Shown in pieces: positions 1 through 6,444 of a DNA stretch of 25,991 nt (the first letter of the stretch is position 1; each line of letters starts with the position of its first letter). This DNA comes from Streptomyces bikiniensis (GTDB taxonomy: Bacteria; Actinomycetota; Actinomycetes; Streptomycetales; Streptomycetaceae). Under the pieces are notes generated by a model. The model saw only the letters and a program-made list of their open reading frames with translations. It searched no databases and had not been told where the DNA came from. The stretch covers positions 1-25,991 of the forward strand of contig JNWL01000065.1 of the NCBI GenBank assembly GCA_000716465.1, written 5' to 3'. The position numbers were made by a program, and so were the translations under genes.

Positions 1-120
1 CCCTTCGGTCTTGCGTCTCCGACTCTATCAGATCTTTCCGACCCGATTTCCTCGGTGCTTTCCGGTCCCTTTCGCTTTCACTCCGGGGGCCTTCCGGCGG
101 GGTCAAACATTACCAGGCTT
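1..120 (-). ncRNA. Leader of a leftward rRNA operon (pre-16S region, partial)
   Basis: Read on the minus strand, this stretch is rich in GAAAG and GGAAA motifs and includes AAAGCACCGAGGAAATCGG, then AAAGATCTGATAGAGTCGG, then CGCAAGACCGAAGGG at the window edge. I recognise this order from the conserved 5' leader that precedes 16S rRNA in Streptomyces rrn operons, upstream of the RNase III processing stem. The leader contains no 16S sequence, so the rRNA genes must lie to the left of position 1. No protein-coding gene is supported here. The assignment rests on memory of the leader sequence, not on an alignment. Confidence 0.7.
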
Positions 121-157
121 TCTCGGTCCCCCTGACCACGTCCCGCTGCGAGCACGC

Positions 158-173
158 AGAGGTGTAGACCACT
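158..173. promoter_or_regulatory. DasR operator (dre site) upstream of crr-ptsI
   Basis: The 16-mer AGAGGTGTAGACCACT matches the palindromic DasR-responsive element ACTGGTCTAGACCACT at 13 of 16 positions, with the right half perfect. DasR is the GntR-family N-acetylglucosamine regulator of Streptomyces, and crr-ptsI is a documented DasR target in S. coelicolor. The site lies about 250 bp upstream of the crr start. A TAGGAT (179-184) just downstream could be a -10 box, which would place the operator over the -35 region, but no matching -35 is visible. Confidence 0.7.
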
Positions 174-189
174 GGGGTTAGGATCTGGC

Positions 190-275
190 TTGATAGGTGC
201 TGCCGACCCGCGACTCAAGGCCGCGTTGGGGTCAGGCAGGAGTACGACAGTACATCCCACCGTCAGTAGAGGCAA
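190..275 (-). promoter_or_regulatory. Candidate rRNA operon promoters
   Basis: On the minus strand two HrdB-like hexamer pairs sit upstream of the rRNA leader. The first is TTGCCT (275-270), a 17-nt spacer, then TACTGT (252-247). The second is TTGAGT (218-213), a 17-nt spacer, then TATCAA (195-190). Multiple tandem promoters are usual for Streptomyces rrn operons. The hexamers are only partial matches to consensus, so the individual calls are weak, although the location is right. Confidence 0.3.
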
Positions 276-419
276 ACCGTCGCCGGTAGTCCCTAGCTCC
301 GCCCAACTGGTACGTCTCGTGCGGAACCGGGACTTCTCATGACATACGCTTCGGAACAGTTCGCCGTCCAGGACAGGTAGTGACGGCGCCACACAATCTC
401 CGCCCCTGGGAGGCTTCCC

Positions 420-869
420 ATGACAGTCGTGACCTCGCCGCTCGCCGGCCGTGCCATCGGTCTCGCCGCAGTTCCCGATCCGGTCTTCTCCGGTGCGATG
501 GTCGGTCCCGGTACCGCCATCGATCCCGTACGCGAGCCTTCCGAGGCCGTCTCCCCCGTCGACGGGGTCATCGTCTCCATGCACCCGCACGCCTTCGTCG
601 TCGTCGACGGCGAGGGGCACGGCGTGCTGACGCACCTCGGCATCGACACGGTCCAGCTCAACGGCGAGGGCTTCGAGCTGCTCGTCAGCAAGGGCGACAC
701 CGTGACGCGCGGCCAGGCCGTCGTGCGCTGGAACCCCGCCGCGGTCGAGGCCGCGGGCAAGTCCCCCATCTGTCCCGTCGTGGCCCTGGAGGCCACCCCG
801 GACTCGCTCTCCGACGTCGCCGAGACCGGCGAGGTGACCACCGGCGACAGCCTCTTCGGCTGGAGCTGA
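420..869 (+). CDS. crr: PTS IIA component, glucose-type (Crr)
   Basis: This is the 149-residue cytoplasmic phosphocarrier of the phosphotransferase system. It takes phosphate from HPr and passes it to IIB domains of sugar permeases. The protein matches the single-domain IIA-Glc family in length. His57 (in HPHAF) and His72 (in THLGIDTV) correspond to the two active-site histidines; His72 is the expected phosphorylated residue. The TVQLNGEGF segment that follows is also typical. The ATG at 420 is chosen because GGGAGG (408-413) lies 6 nt upstream. That Shine-Dalgarno can pair in a small TGGGA/TCCCA stem that includes the first base of the start codon. ptsI follows after 81 bp on the same strand, so the two are probably co-transcribed and, given the dre site upstream, DasR-controlled. 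Confidence 0.95.
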   Translation: MTVVTSPLAGRAIGLAAVPDPVFSGAMVGPGTAIDPVREPSEAVSPVDGVIVSMHPHAFVVVDGEGHGVLTHLGIDTVQLNGEGFELLVSKGDTVTRGQAVVRWNPAAVEAAGKSPICPVVALEATPDSLSDVAETGEVTTGDSLFGWS

Positions 870-950
870 GCCGGTTCGTCCGTCGTGACGACCGCGAGTT
901 CGACATTCAACGCGGCGGCCGGGGCCGTCGCTCAATCGGAGACGGGTGAG

Positions 951-2621
951 ATGGAGACAACGCTGCGAGGCGTCGGCGTCAGCCACGGGGTGGCGATCGG
1001 CGAGGTACGGCACATGGGCACTGCGGTTCTGGAGCCGCCGGCCAAGTCGATTCCGGCCGAGGAGGCGGAGCGCGAACAGGGGCGTGCCCGTCAGGCCGTG
1101 GAGGCCGTGGCCGCGGATCTGATCGCCCGGGGCAACCTGGCCGGCGGCGAGGCCCAGGCGGTTCTCGAGGCCCAGGCCATGATCGCGCAGGACCCGGAGC
1201 TCATCGCCGACGTGGATCGCCGGATCGCGGTCGGCAGCACGGCCGAGCGCGGTATCTACGACGCCTTCTCGCACTATCGCGAGCTGCTCGCCGGGGCCGG
1301 CGAGTACATGGCGGGCCGGGTCGCCGACCTGGACGACGTGCGGAACCGGATCGTGGCGCGGCTGCTCGGCGTGCCGATGCCGGGCGTGCCGGACAGCGAC
1401 GAGCCGTACGTGCTGATCGCGCGGGACCTGGCGCCCGCCGACACGGCGCTGCTCGACCCGGCGCTCGTGCTCGGGTTCGTGACCGAGGAGGGCGGGCCGA
1501 CCAGCCACAGCGCGATCCTCGCGCGGGCCCTGGGCGTGCCGGCCATCGTGGCACTGCCGGGCGCGGGCGAGCTGGCCGAGGGCACGCTCATCGCGGTCGA
1601 CGGTTCCACGGGCGAGCTGTTCGTGGACCCGAGCGAGGAGAAGAAGGCGGAGCTGACGAGGGCCGCCGCCGAGCGCAGGGCCGCGCTGGCGACGTCCACC
1701 GGGCCGGGGGCGACCTCGGACGGGCACAAGGTGCCGTTGCTGGCCAACGTCGGCGGTCCGGCGGACGTGCCGGCGGCGGTGGAGGCCGGTGCGGAAGGCG
1801 TCGGTCTGTTCCGTACGGAGTTCCTCTTCCTGGACGACAGCAAGAAGGCGCCGTCCGAGGAGAAGCAGGTCGAGGCCTACCGCCAGGTCCTGGAGGCGTT
1901 CCCCGAGGGACGCGTGGTCGTGCGGGTGCTCGACGCGGGCGCCGACAAGCCGCTGGACTTCCTGACCCCGGCGGACGAGCCGAACCCGGCGCTGGGCGTG
2001 CGGGGGCTGCGGTCGCTGCTCGACCACCCGGAGGTGCTGCGGACGCAGCTCTCCGCGCTCGCGAAGGCGGCCGAGGGGCTGCCGGTGTACCTCGAGGTCA
2101 TGGCCCCGATGGTGGCGGACCGTACGGACGCGAAGGCGTTCGCCGACGCCTGCCGTGAGGCGGGGTTGCGGGCGAAGTTCGGTGCGATGGTCGAGATCCC
2201 GTCGGCCGCGCTGCGGGCGCGCTCGATCCTGCAGGAGGTCGAGTTCCTGTCGCTGGGCACCAATGACCTGGCGCAGTACACCTTCGCGGCCGACCGGCAG
2301 GTCGGTGCGGTGTCTCGGCTCCAGGACCCGTGGCAGCCGGCGCTGCTCGACCTGGTGGCGCTGTCCGCCGAGGCGGCCAAGGCCGAGGGCAAGAGCTGTG
2401 GCGTCTGCGGCGAGGCCGCTTCGGATCCGCTGCTCGCGTGTGTGCTGACGGGTCTGGGTGTCACCTCCCTCTCCATGGGTGCGGCGTCGATTCCGTACGT
2501 GCGGGCGACGCTGGCGAAGTACACGCTGGCGCAGTGCGAGCGTGCGGCGGCCGCGGCGCGGGCCGCGGACACCGCGCACGAGGCGCGGCTGGCCGCGCAG
2601 GCGGTGCTGTCCGGGGAGTGA
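951..2621 (+). CDS. ptsI: Phosphoenolpyruvate-protein phosphotransferase (PTS Enzyme I)
   Basis: Enzyme I catalyses the first PTS step: it autophosphorylates from PEP and hands the phosphate to HPr. The 556 residues show the full domain order: N-terminal HPr-binding and phosphohistidine domain, with the signature GGPTSHSAILARALGVP carrying the active His186, then a PEP-binding TIM-barrel domain. The barrel includes GLFRTEFLF, LDAGADKP, the SLGTNDLAQYTFAADR strand, and Cys486 in CGVCGE, which is the proton donor position. The ATG at 951 is preferred over an in-frame upstream GTG at 885. It has GGAG about 10 nt upstream, starts with the conserved METTLRGVGVSHG, and gives the length I recall for Streptomyces PtsI. 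The gene ends directly before a strong hairpin. The ptsH gene for HPr is not in the window. Confidence 0.96.
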   Translation: METTLRGVGVSHGVAIGEVRHMGTAVLEPPAKSIPAEEAEREQGRARQAVEAVAADLIARGNLAGGEAQAVLEAQAMIAQDPELIADVDRRIAVGSTAERGIYDAFSHYRELLAGAGEYMAGRVADLDDVRNRIVARLLGVPMPGVPDSDEPYVLIARDLAPADTALLDPALVLGFVTEEGGPTSHSAILARALGVPAIVALPGAGELAEGTLIAVDGSTGELFVDPSEEKKAELTRAAAERRAALATSTGPGATSDGHKVPLLANVGGPADVPAAVEAGAEGVGLFRTEFLFLDDSKKAPSEEKQVEAYRQVLEAFPEGRVVVRVLDAGADKPLDFLTPADEPNPALGVRGLRSLLDHPEVLRTQLSALAKAAEGLPVYLEVMAPMVADRTDAKAFADACREAGLRAKFGAMVEIPSAALRARSILQEVEFLSLGTNDLAQYTFAADRQVGAVSRLQDPWQPALLDLVALSAEAAKAEGKSCGVCGEAASDPLLACVLTGLGVTSLSMGAASIPYVRATLAKYTLAQCERAAAAARAADTAHEARLAAQAVLSGE

Positions 2622-2637
2622 TCCCCGGGAGCGGGAG

Positions 2638-2687
2638 ACGACGAAGGGGCTTTCCGTCACGGAGGTGGCGGGGAGCCCCTTCGTCGT
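2638..2687. terminator. Bidirectional hairpin terminator, ptsI / unknown gene
   Basis: A perfect 14-bp inverted repeat, ACGACGAAGGGGCT (2638-2651) and its complement (2674-2687), with a 22-nt loop. It lies between the convergent stops of ptsI and the leftward gene ending at 2703. There is no U-run, which is usual for Streptomyces terminators. Confidence 0.8.
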
Positions 2688-2702
2688 GCGTGGGGCCGGT
2701 GG

Positions 2703-3605
2703 TCAGTGGTGGGTGGTCCAGTCGTCGTCGGGGCCGGGGACGAGGGGGAAGCCGGCGCGGTACTCGACGCCGGGTTCCGGGGAGAGGGGTTCTCCCGTGC
2801 GGGCGTCGGTGCAGTAGGCGGAGAAGACCTCGGCCTCGGTGAGCGGGGTCAGGGTGCCGTCGGTGAGGCGCCAGCCGTGGAGGCGGTCGGGGGTGTCGGG
2901 GGCGGTGGTGCGCAGGACGAGTCCGCCGGGTGCGGCGAGGGCGATGCCGGCGGCGAGGACGGCGGTGAACTCCGCGGCGGGTCCGGTGTCGGTGGTGGCC
3001 TCGGATGGTGCGGTGCCGCCGGCGTGGAGGACGGCGAGGAGCTGGTCGTCGGCGACGGGGACGCTGCAGACGAGGTGGTGGATGCCCGGTCCGGCCGCTT
3101 CCAGGAGGCGCACGAGCAGGCCGGCGGCCCGCTCGTAGGCGGCTTTGCCGATGTCCTTGCCGCAGCTCGCGCAGTCGCCGGCGGTGGCGAGGACGGTGGT
3201 GGCGTACTCCCAGGTGGCCTGGCGGACGGCGGTGTCGACGAGTTCGGGCAGGAGGGTCGTGAGGGGCTGCCCGGTGTAGGCGACGCGGGCTCCGACGGCG
3301 GCGAGGTGGGCGGTGAAGCGGCTGCGGCTCTCGGGCAGGTCGGGGTCGGTGTCGGTCTCGGCGCACCAGGCCGCGTACTCCTCGGGGTCGAAGAGGGCGA
3401 CGGTGGTGTGACCGCCCTGGCGGGCGAGGGTCCTGAGAAGGGCTTCGACCTGGCGCAGGTAGGTGGTGTGGTCGGTGAAGGGGAACGTGCGGTAACGGCG
3501 CATGGCCGCGAAGTCCTGCTCGTCGGCGAGGAGTCCGACGGTGCTGGGGATCTCGCGGCGCAGTGCGCGGCGGAGGTTGTTCGGGGTGGTTCCGGTCCGT
3601 GTCAT
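2703..3605 (-). CDS. Conserved-looking soluble protein of unknown function
   Basis: I do not recognise the family of this 300-residue protein. There is no signal peptide or membrane segment. Visible landmarks are an N-terminal basic stretch (NNLRRALRREIP), an acidic middle, one CxxC pair in GDCASCGKDIGKAAYERA (near residue 144) and a C-terminus ending DDDWTTHH. A single CxxC is not enough to call a zinc site. The ATG at 3605 has GGGGGAG about 3 nt upstream (read on the minus strand). It follows the MFS transporter gene by 24 bp on the same strand, so the two probably form an operon, and its role may be linked to whatever that transporter moves. It ends at the shared hairpin with ptsI. Confidence 0.75.
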   Translation of the reverse strand: MTRTGTTPNNLRRALRREIPSTVGLLADEQDFAAMRRYRTFPFTDHTTYLRQVEALLRTLARQGGHTTVALFDPEEYAAWCAETDTDPDLPESRSRFTAHLAAVGARVAYTGQPLTTLLPELVDTAVRQATWEYATTVLATAGDCASCGKDIGKAAYERAAGLLVRLLEAAGPGIHHLVCSVPVADDQLLAVLHAGGTAPSEATTDTGPAAEFTAVLAAGIALAAPGGLVLRTTAPDTPDRLHGWRLTDGTLTPLTEAEVFSAYCTDARTGEPLSPEPGVEYRAGFPLVPGPDDDWTTHH

Positions 3606-3629
3606 GTCTCCCCCTTGGTGACGGTCCGA

Positions 3630-4943
3630 TCAGTGCTCACTCACCGTAACCTTCGCCACTGACAGTGACGATCCGGGGAGGCGTCGGCGGACGAGGCGGT
3701 TCTGGGCGGCGGCGGTGGCGGCGAGGGCCGCGCCGAGGACGGGCCAGGCGAAGGGGCCGGCGGAGACGAGGCCGGTCACGAGGAGGGGGCCGGCGAAGCG
3801 CTGGGTGGACTGGGCGAGGCCGTGGACTCCGAGGTAGGCGCCCTGGGCGTCGTCGGGGGCGAGGGCGACGGAGATCTCCCAGGAGGCGATGGTGTGGATC
3901 ATCTCGGCGAAGGTGAGGACGACGGCCGCGGTGATCAGGGCACCGACGGCCAGGGCGGGGCCGCCGAGGGCGGAGGCGCCGACGGCGAGCGTGCCGATGA
4001 CGAAGAGGACCGCGAGCGGGGTGAAGAGGCGGCGGGCGGCCTCGGTGGTGGTGCCGAAGCGGGAGAGCGGGACCTGGAAGAGGACGACGAGGACGCTGTT
4101 GACGACCAGGAGGAGCGGGGCGAGGCCGACGGGGGCGTCGGTGGCGTGGACGATCCAGAGCGGCAGGGCGACTTGCAGGATCGAGTCGTGGAGGAAGAAG
4201 ACGGTCTCCCCCGCGGTGAAGCGGAGGAAGCCACGGTCGCGCCAGGGGTTGGAGGGCTTGGTCGCGGGGGCGGCGTCGGCGGACGAGGCGGCGACGCGGG
4301 AGGTGCCCGGGGAGGGGGGCTCGGCGCAGCGGAGGGTGAGGACGGCCATCACGAGGTAGGAGAGGGCGTCGCCGACGAGGAGGAGCTGGAAGGCGGCGGT
4401 GGAGCCGACGGCGAGCGCGGCGGCGGCGCCGAGGCCGCCGAGGGTCCAGCCGATGTTGGAGGTGGTGCGGTTGACGGCCTGGTAGCGGACGCGGTCGGGG
4501 CCGGCGACGCGGGTGGCGTAGAGCTTGGTGAGGACGTTGGTGGCGCGGTCGGGGAGGGCGCCGGCGGCGGAGAAGAGGACGAGCAGGAGGTAGTGGTCGG
4601 TGGTGAGGAGGGCGAGGAGGGCGGCGGCGCGCAGGAGTTGGGTGCAGATGATGACGCGAACGAGGGGGAAGCGGTCGGCGAGGCGTCCGCCGAGGGGTGC
4701 TCCGGCGATGCCCGCGGCGCCGGATATCCCGAGGAGGAGGCCGACCTGGCCGAGACCGAGGCCGGTGACGTAGGTGAAGTAGAGGGCCGTGGCGGTGGAC
4801 CAGAGGCCGGTGCCGCACTTGTCGATGAAGCCGATGAGGAGCATGCGGCGGCCGTCGGCGCCGCCGGGGATGCGGTCCTTGAGGGGTGTGCGTCCTTCGC
4901 GGGGCGCGCGTTCCTTGCGGAGTGCTCGGGTGGTGCGGCTCAT
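3630..4943 (-). CDS. MFS transporter (drug/metabolite efflux type)
   Basis: This is a 437-residue integral membrane protein with about 12 hydrophobic segments in two six-helix halves, separated by a hydrophilic loop (around SRVAASSADAAPATKPSNPWRD). The loop-2/3 signature GGRLADRFPLVRV is MFS motif A, and the overall form fits proton-driven exporters. The substrate cannot be read from the sequence. The ATG at 4943 (MSRTTRALRKER) is chosen over an in-frame ATG at 5018, because GGGGGA lies 4 nt upstream of it and the longer form would add a polar leader not seen in MFS proteins. It is divergent from the MocR regulator across 85 bp, and regulators of this type often control the adjacent transporter. 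The unknown gene follows in the same operon. Confidence 0.9.
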   Translation of the reverse strand: MSRTTRALRKERAPREGRTPLKDRIPGGADGRRMLLIGFIDKCGTGLWSTATALYFTYVTGLGLGQVGLLLGISGAAGIAGAPLGGRLADRFPLVRVIICTQLLRAAALLALLTTDHYLLLVLFSAAGALPDRATNVLTKLYATRVAGPDRVRYQAVNRTTSNIGWTLGGLGAAAALAVGSTAAFQLLLVGDALSYLVMAVLTLRCAEPPSPGTSRVAASSADAAPATKPSNPWRDRGFLRFTAGETVFFLHDSILQVALPLWIVHATDAPVGLAPLLLVVNSVLVVLFQVPLSRFGTTTEAARRLFTPLAVLFVIGTLAVGASALGGPALAVGALITAAVVLTFAEMIHTIASWEISVALAPDDAQGAYLGVHGLAQSTQRFAGPLLVTGLVSAGPFAWPVLGAALAATAAAQNRLVRRRLPGSSLSVAKVTVSEH

Positions 4944-4992
4944 GGGTCCCCCTGTGCGCGTGCCACGGGTTTCGTTCCGTGCCGTGGACGTC

Positions 4993-5021
4993 TTGCGCTC
5001 AATTTTGTATTGATACATACT
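4993..5021 (+). promoter_or_regulatory. Promoter for a leaderless mocR transcript, with embedded palindrome
   Basis: TTGCGC (4993-4998), a 17-nt spacer and CATACT (5016-5021) form a HrdB-like promoter. The expected transcription start, about 7 nt further on, coincides with the GTG start at 5029. No Shine-Dalgarno precedes that GTG, which fits a leaderless mRNA. The palindrome TGTAT-TG-ATACA (5006-5017) sits between the hexamers and overlaps the -10. It is a plausible operator for the divergent MocR protein, which would then control itself and the transporter. Confidence 0.55.
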
Positions 5022-5028
5022 CAGTTAC

Positions 5029-6348
5029 GTGGCAGCACAATATTCGATCGAAGGGGCGACGGCCAAGGGGATTGCCGCGTCCGTGGAGCGGGGCGTGGCC
5101 GAGGGCGGGCTCGCCCCGGGGGACGCCCTGCCGCCGGTGCGGCGGCTCGCGGACGGGCTGGGGGTGAGCCCGGGGACCGTCGCCACGGCCTACAAGGAGC
5201 TGCGGCGGCGGGGCCTGGTCGTCACCCGGGGCCGGGGCGGGACGGTGGTGGCCGGGGCGCCGCCGGTGGCCTCCCGGCGCCCGCCGCGCGTCCCGGACGG
5301 CCTGGTGGACCTCGCCGACGGGCATCCGGACCCCGCCTTCCTTCCCGTACTGCGTCCGCCGGCCGCCGTCACGCCCGTGTACGGCTCCCATCGCGCGGCG
5401 CCGCGTCTCGCGGCCCTCGAAGAGCTGACCAGGACGTGGTTCCGGCGGGACGGGGTGCCCGCGCGGCACGTGACGTTCGCGCACGGGGCGCTCGACTGCG
5501 TCGCGCGGCTGCTCTCGACGGAGCTGCGGCCCGGGGATGCCGTGGCCGTGGAGGACCCCGGCTTCCATCACCTGCTCGACCTGGTGCCCGCGCTCGGGCT
5601 GCGGACGGTGCCGGTGACGGTGGACGGCGAGGGGCTCGTACCGGATGCGCTGCGGGCCGCGCTGCGGGGCGGGGTGCGCGCGGTGGTGTGCAGCCCCCGG
5701 GGGCAGTGTCCGACCGGGGCGTTCTTCACCCGGTCGCGGCGGGACGAACTGGTCGCGGTGTTGCGGGAGTTCCCCGAGGTGCTGGTCGTCGAGGACGACC
5801 ACAACGCGGAGGTGGGCGGGGCCGCCGCGTACACGCTCGCGGCGGCCGGGCTCGACCGGTGGGCGCAGGTGCGGACGGTGTCGAAGCATCTGGGGGTCGA
5901 CCTGCGGTGGGCCGGGGTCGCGTGCGACGCGACGACCCTGGCGCGCCACGACGGGCGGATGCTCATGACCTCGGGCTGGGTCAGTCACGTGCTCCAGGAG
6001 ACCGTGGTGGACCTGTTCACCGACGGGGCGGTACGCGCGCTCGTGGCGGCGGGCGAGGAGGCGTACGCGGAGCGGCGCGCGGCGCTGATCGACGCGCTCG
6101 GCGCGTACCGGATCCGGGCGGTGGGGGCGAGCGGGCTGAACGTGTGGGTGCCGGTGCGAGGCGAGTCGGACGTGGTCAACGGGCTGCGGACACGGGGCTG
6201 GTGGGTCGCCGCGGGGGCGCGGTTCCGGATCGCGTCCCCGCCCGCGGTGCGGATCACGACGGCGACGCTCGCACCCGCCGACGCGGTGCGGCTGGCGGCG
6301 GACTTCGCGGAGGCGCTGGGTGACGGGCAGGCCACGTACGGGGGTTGA
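5029..6348 (+). CDS. GntR/MocR-family transcriptional regulator with aminotransferase-like domain
   Basis: This 439-residue protein joins a GntR winged helix (about 10-75; LAPGDALPPVRRLADGLGVS, then GTVATAYKELRRRGLV) to a fold-type I PLP aminotransferase-like domain (about 95-435). The cofactor site is intact by motif: SPRGQCPTGAFFT, VEDDHNAEVGG with the PLP-ring aspartate near 257, and Lys286 in TVSKHLGVDLRWAG as the Schiff-base lysine. MocR proteins sense PLP or an amine ligand and act as DNA-binding regulators rather than enzymes. The GTG at 5029 is the first usable start and has no ribosome-binding site. Together with the promoter position this suggests leaderless translation. The divergent MFS operon is the most likely target. 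The ligand is unknown. Confidence 0.9.
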   Translation: MAAQYSIEGATAKGIAASVERGVAEGGLAPGDALPPVRRLADGLGVSPGTVATAYKELRRRGLVVTRGRGGTVVAGAPPVASRRPPRVPDGLVDLADGHPDPAFLPVLRPPAAVTPVYGSHRAAPRLAALEELTRTWFRRDGVPARHVTFAHGALDCVARLLSTELRPGDAVAVEDPGFHHLLDLVPALGLRTVPVTVDGEGLVPDALRAALRGGVRAVVCSPRGQCPTGAFFTRSRRDELVAVLREFPEVLVVEDDHNAEVGGAAAYTLAAAGLDRWAQVRTVSKHLGVDLRWAGVACDATTLARHDGRMLMTSGWVSHVLQETVVDLFTDGAVRALVAAGEEAYAERRAALIDALGAYRIRAVGASGLNVWVPVRGESDVVNGLRTRGWWVAAGARFRIASPPAVRITTATLAPADAVRLAADFAEALGDGQATYGG

Positions 6349-6386
6349 CGGCATACGGGGTTGACTGCGTACGGGGAGGAAGTACG

Positions 6387-6423
6387 GGGACGCTCCGGAG
6401 AGGGGGTCTCCCCGGAGCGTCCC
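6387..6423. terminator. Bidirectional hairpin terminator, mocR / secreted protein
   Basis: A 12-bp perfect inverted repeat, GGGACGCTCCGG (6387-6398) and CCGGAGCGTCCC (6412-6423), with a 13-nt loop. It lies between the convergent stops of mocR (6348) and the leftward secreted protein (6445). Just before it, TACGGGGTTGAC-like units repeat two to three times around the mocR stop codon, of no evident function. Confidence 0.8.
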
Positions 6424-6444
6424 GGGGCGCCGTGGGGCGGTGTC

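Noticed and set aside
78..2660. An 860-codon open frame on the minus strand opposite crr and ptsI
   Set aside because: It is the antisense shadow of two genes with strong family matches. High GC removes stop codons, and the translation is Arg/Gly/His-rich with no motif.
3822..6323. An 833-codon plus-strand open frame antisense to the MFS gene and running into mocR
   Set aside because: It crosses a divergent promoter, its translation is a low-complexity Gly/Asp/Glu/Ala mixture, and it overlaps two well-supported genes.
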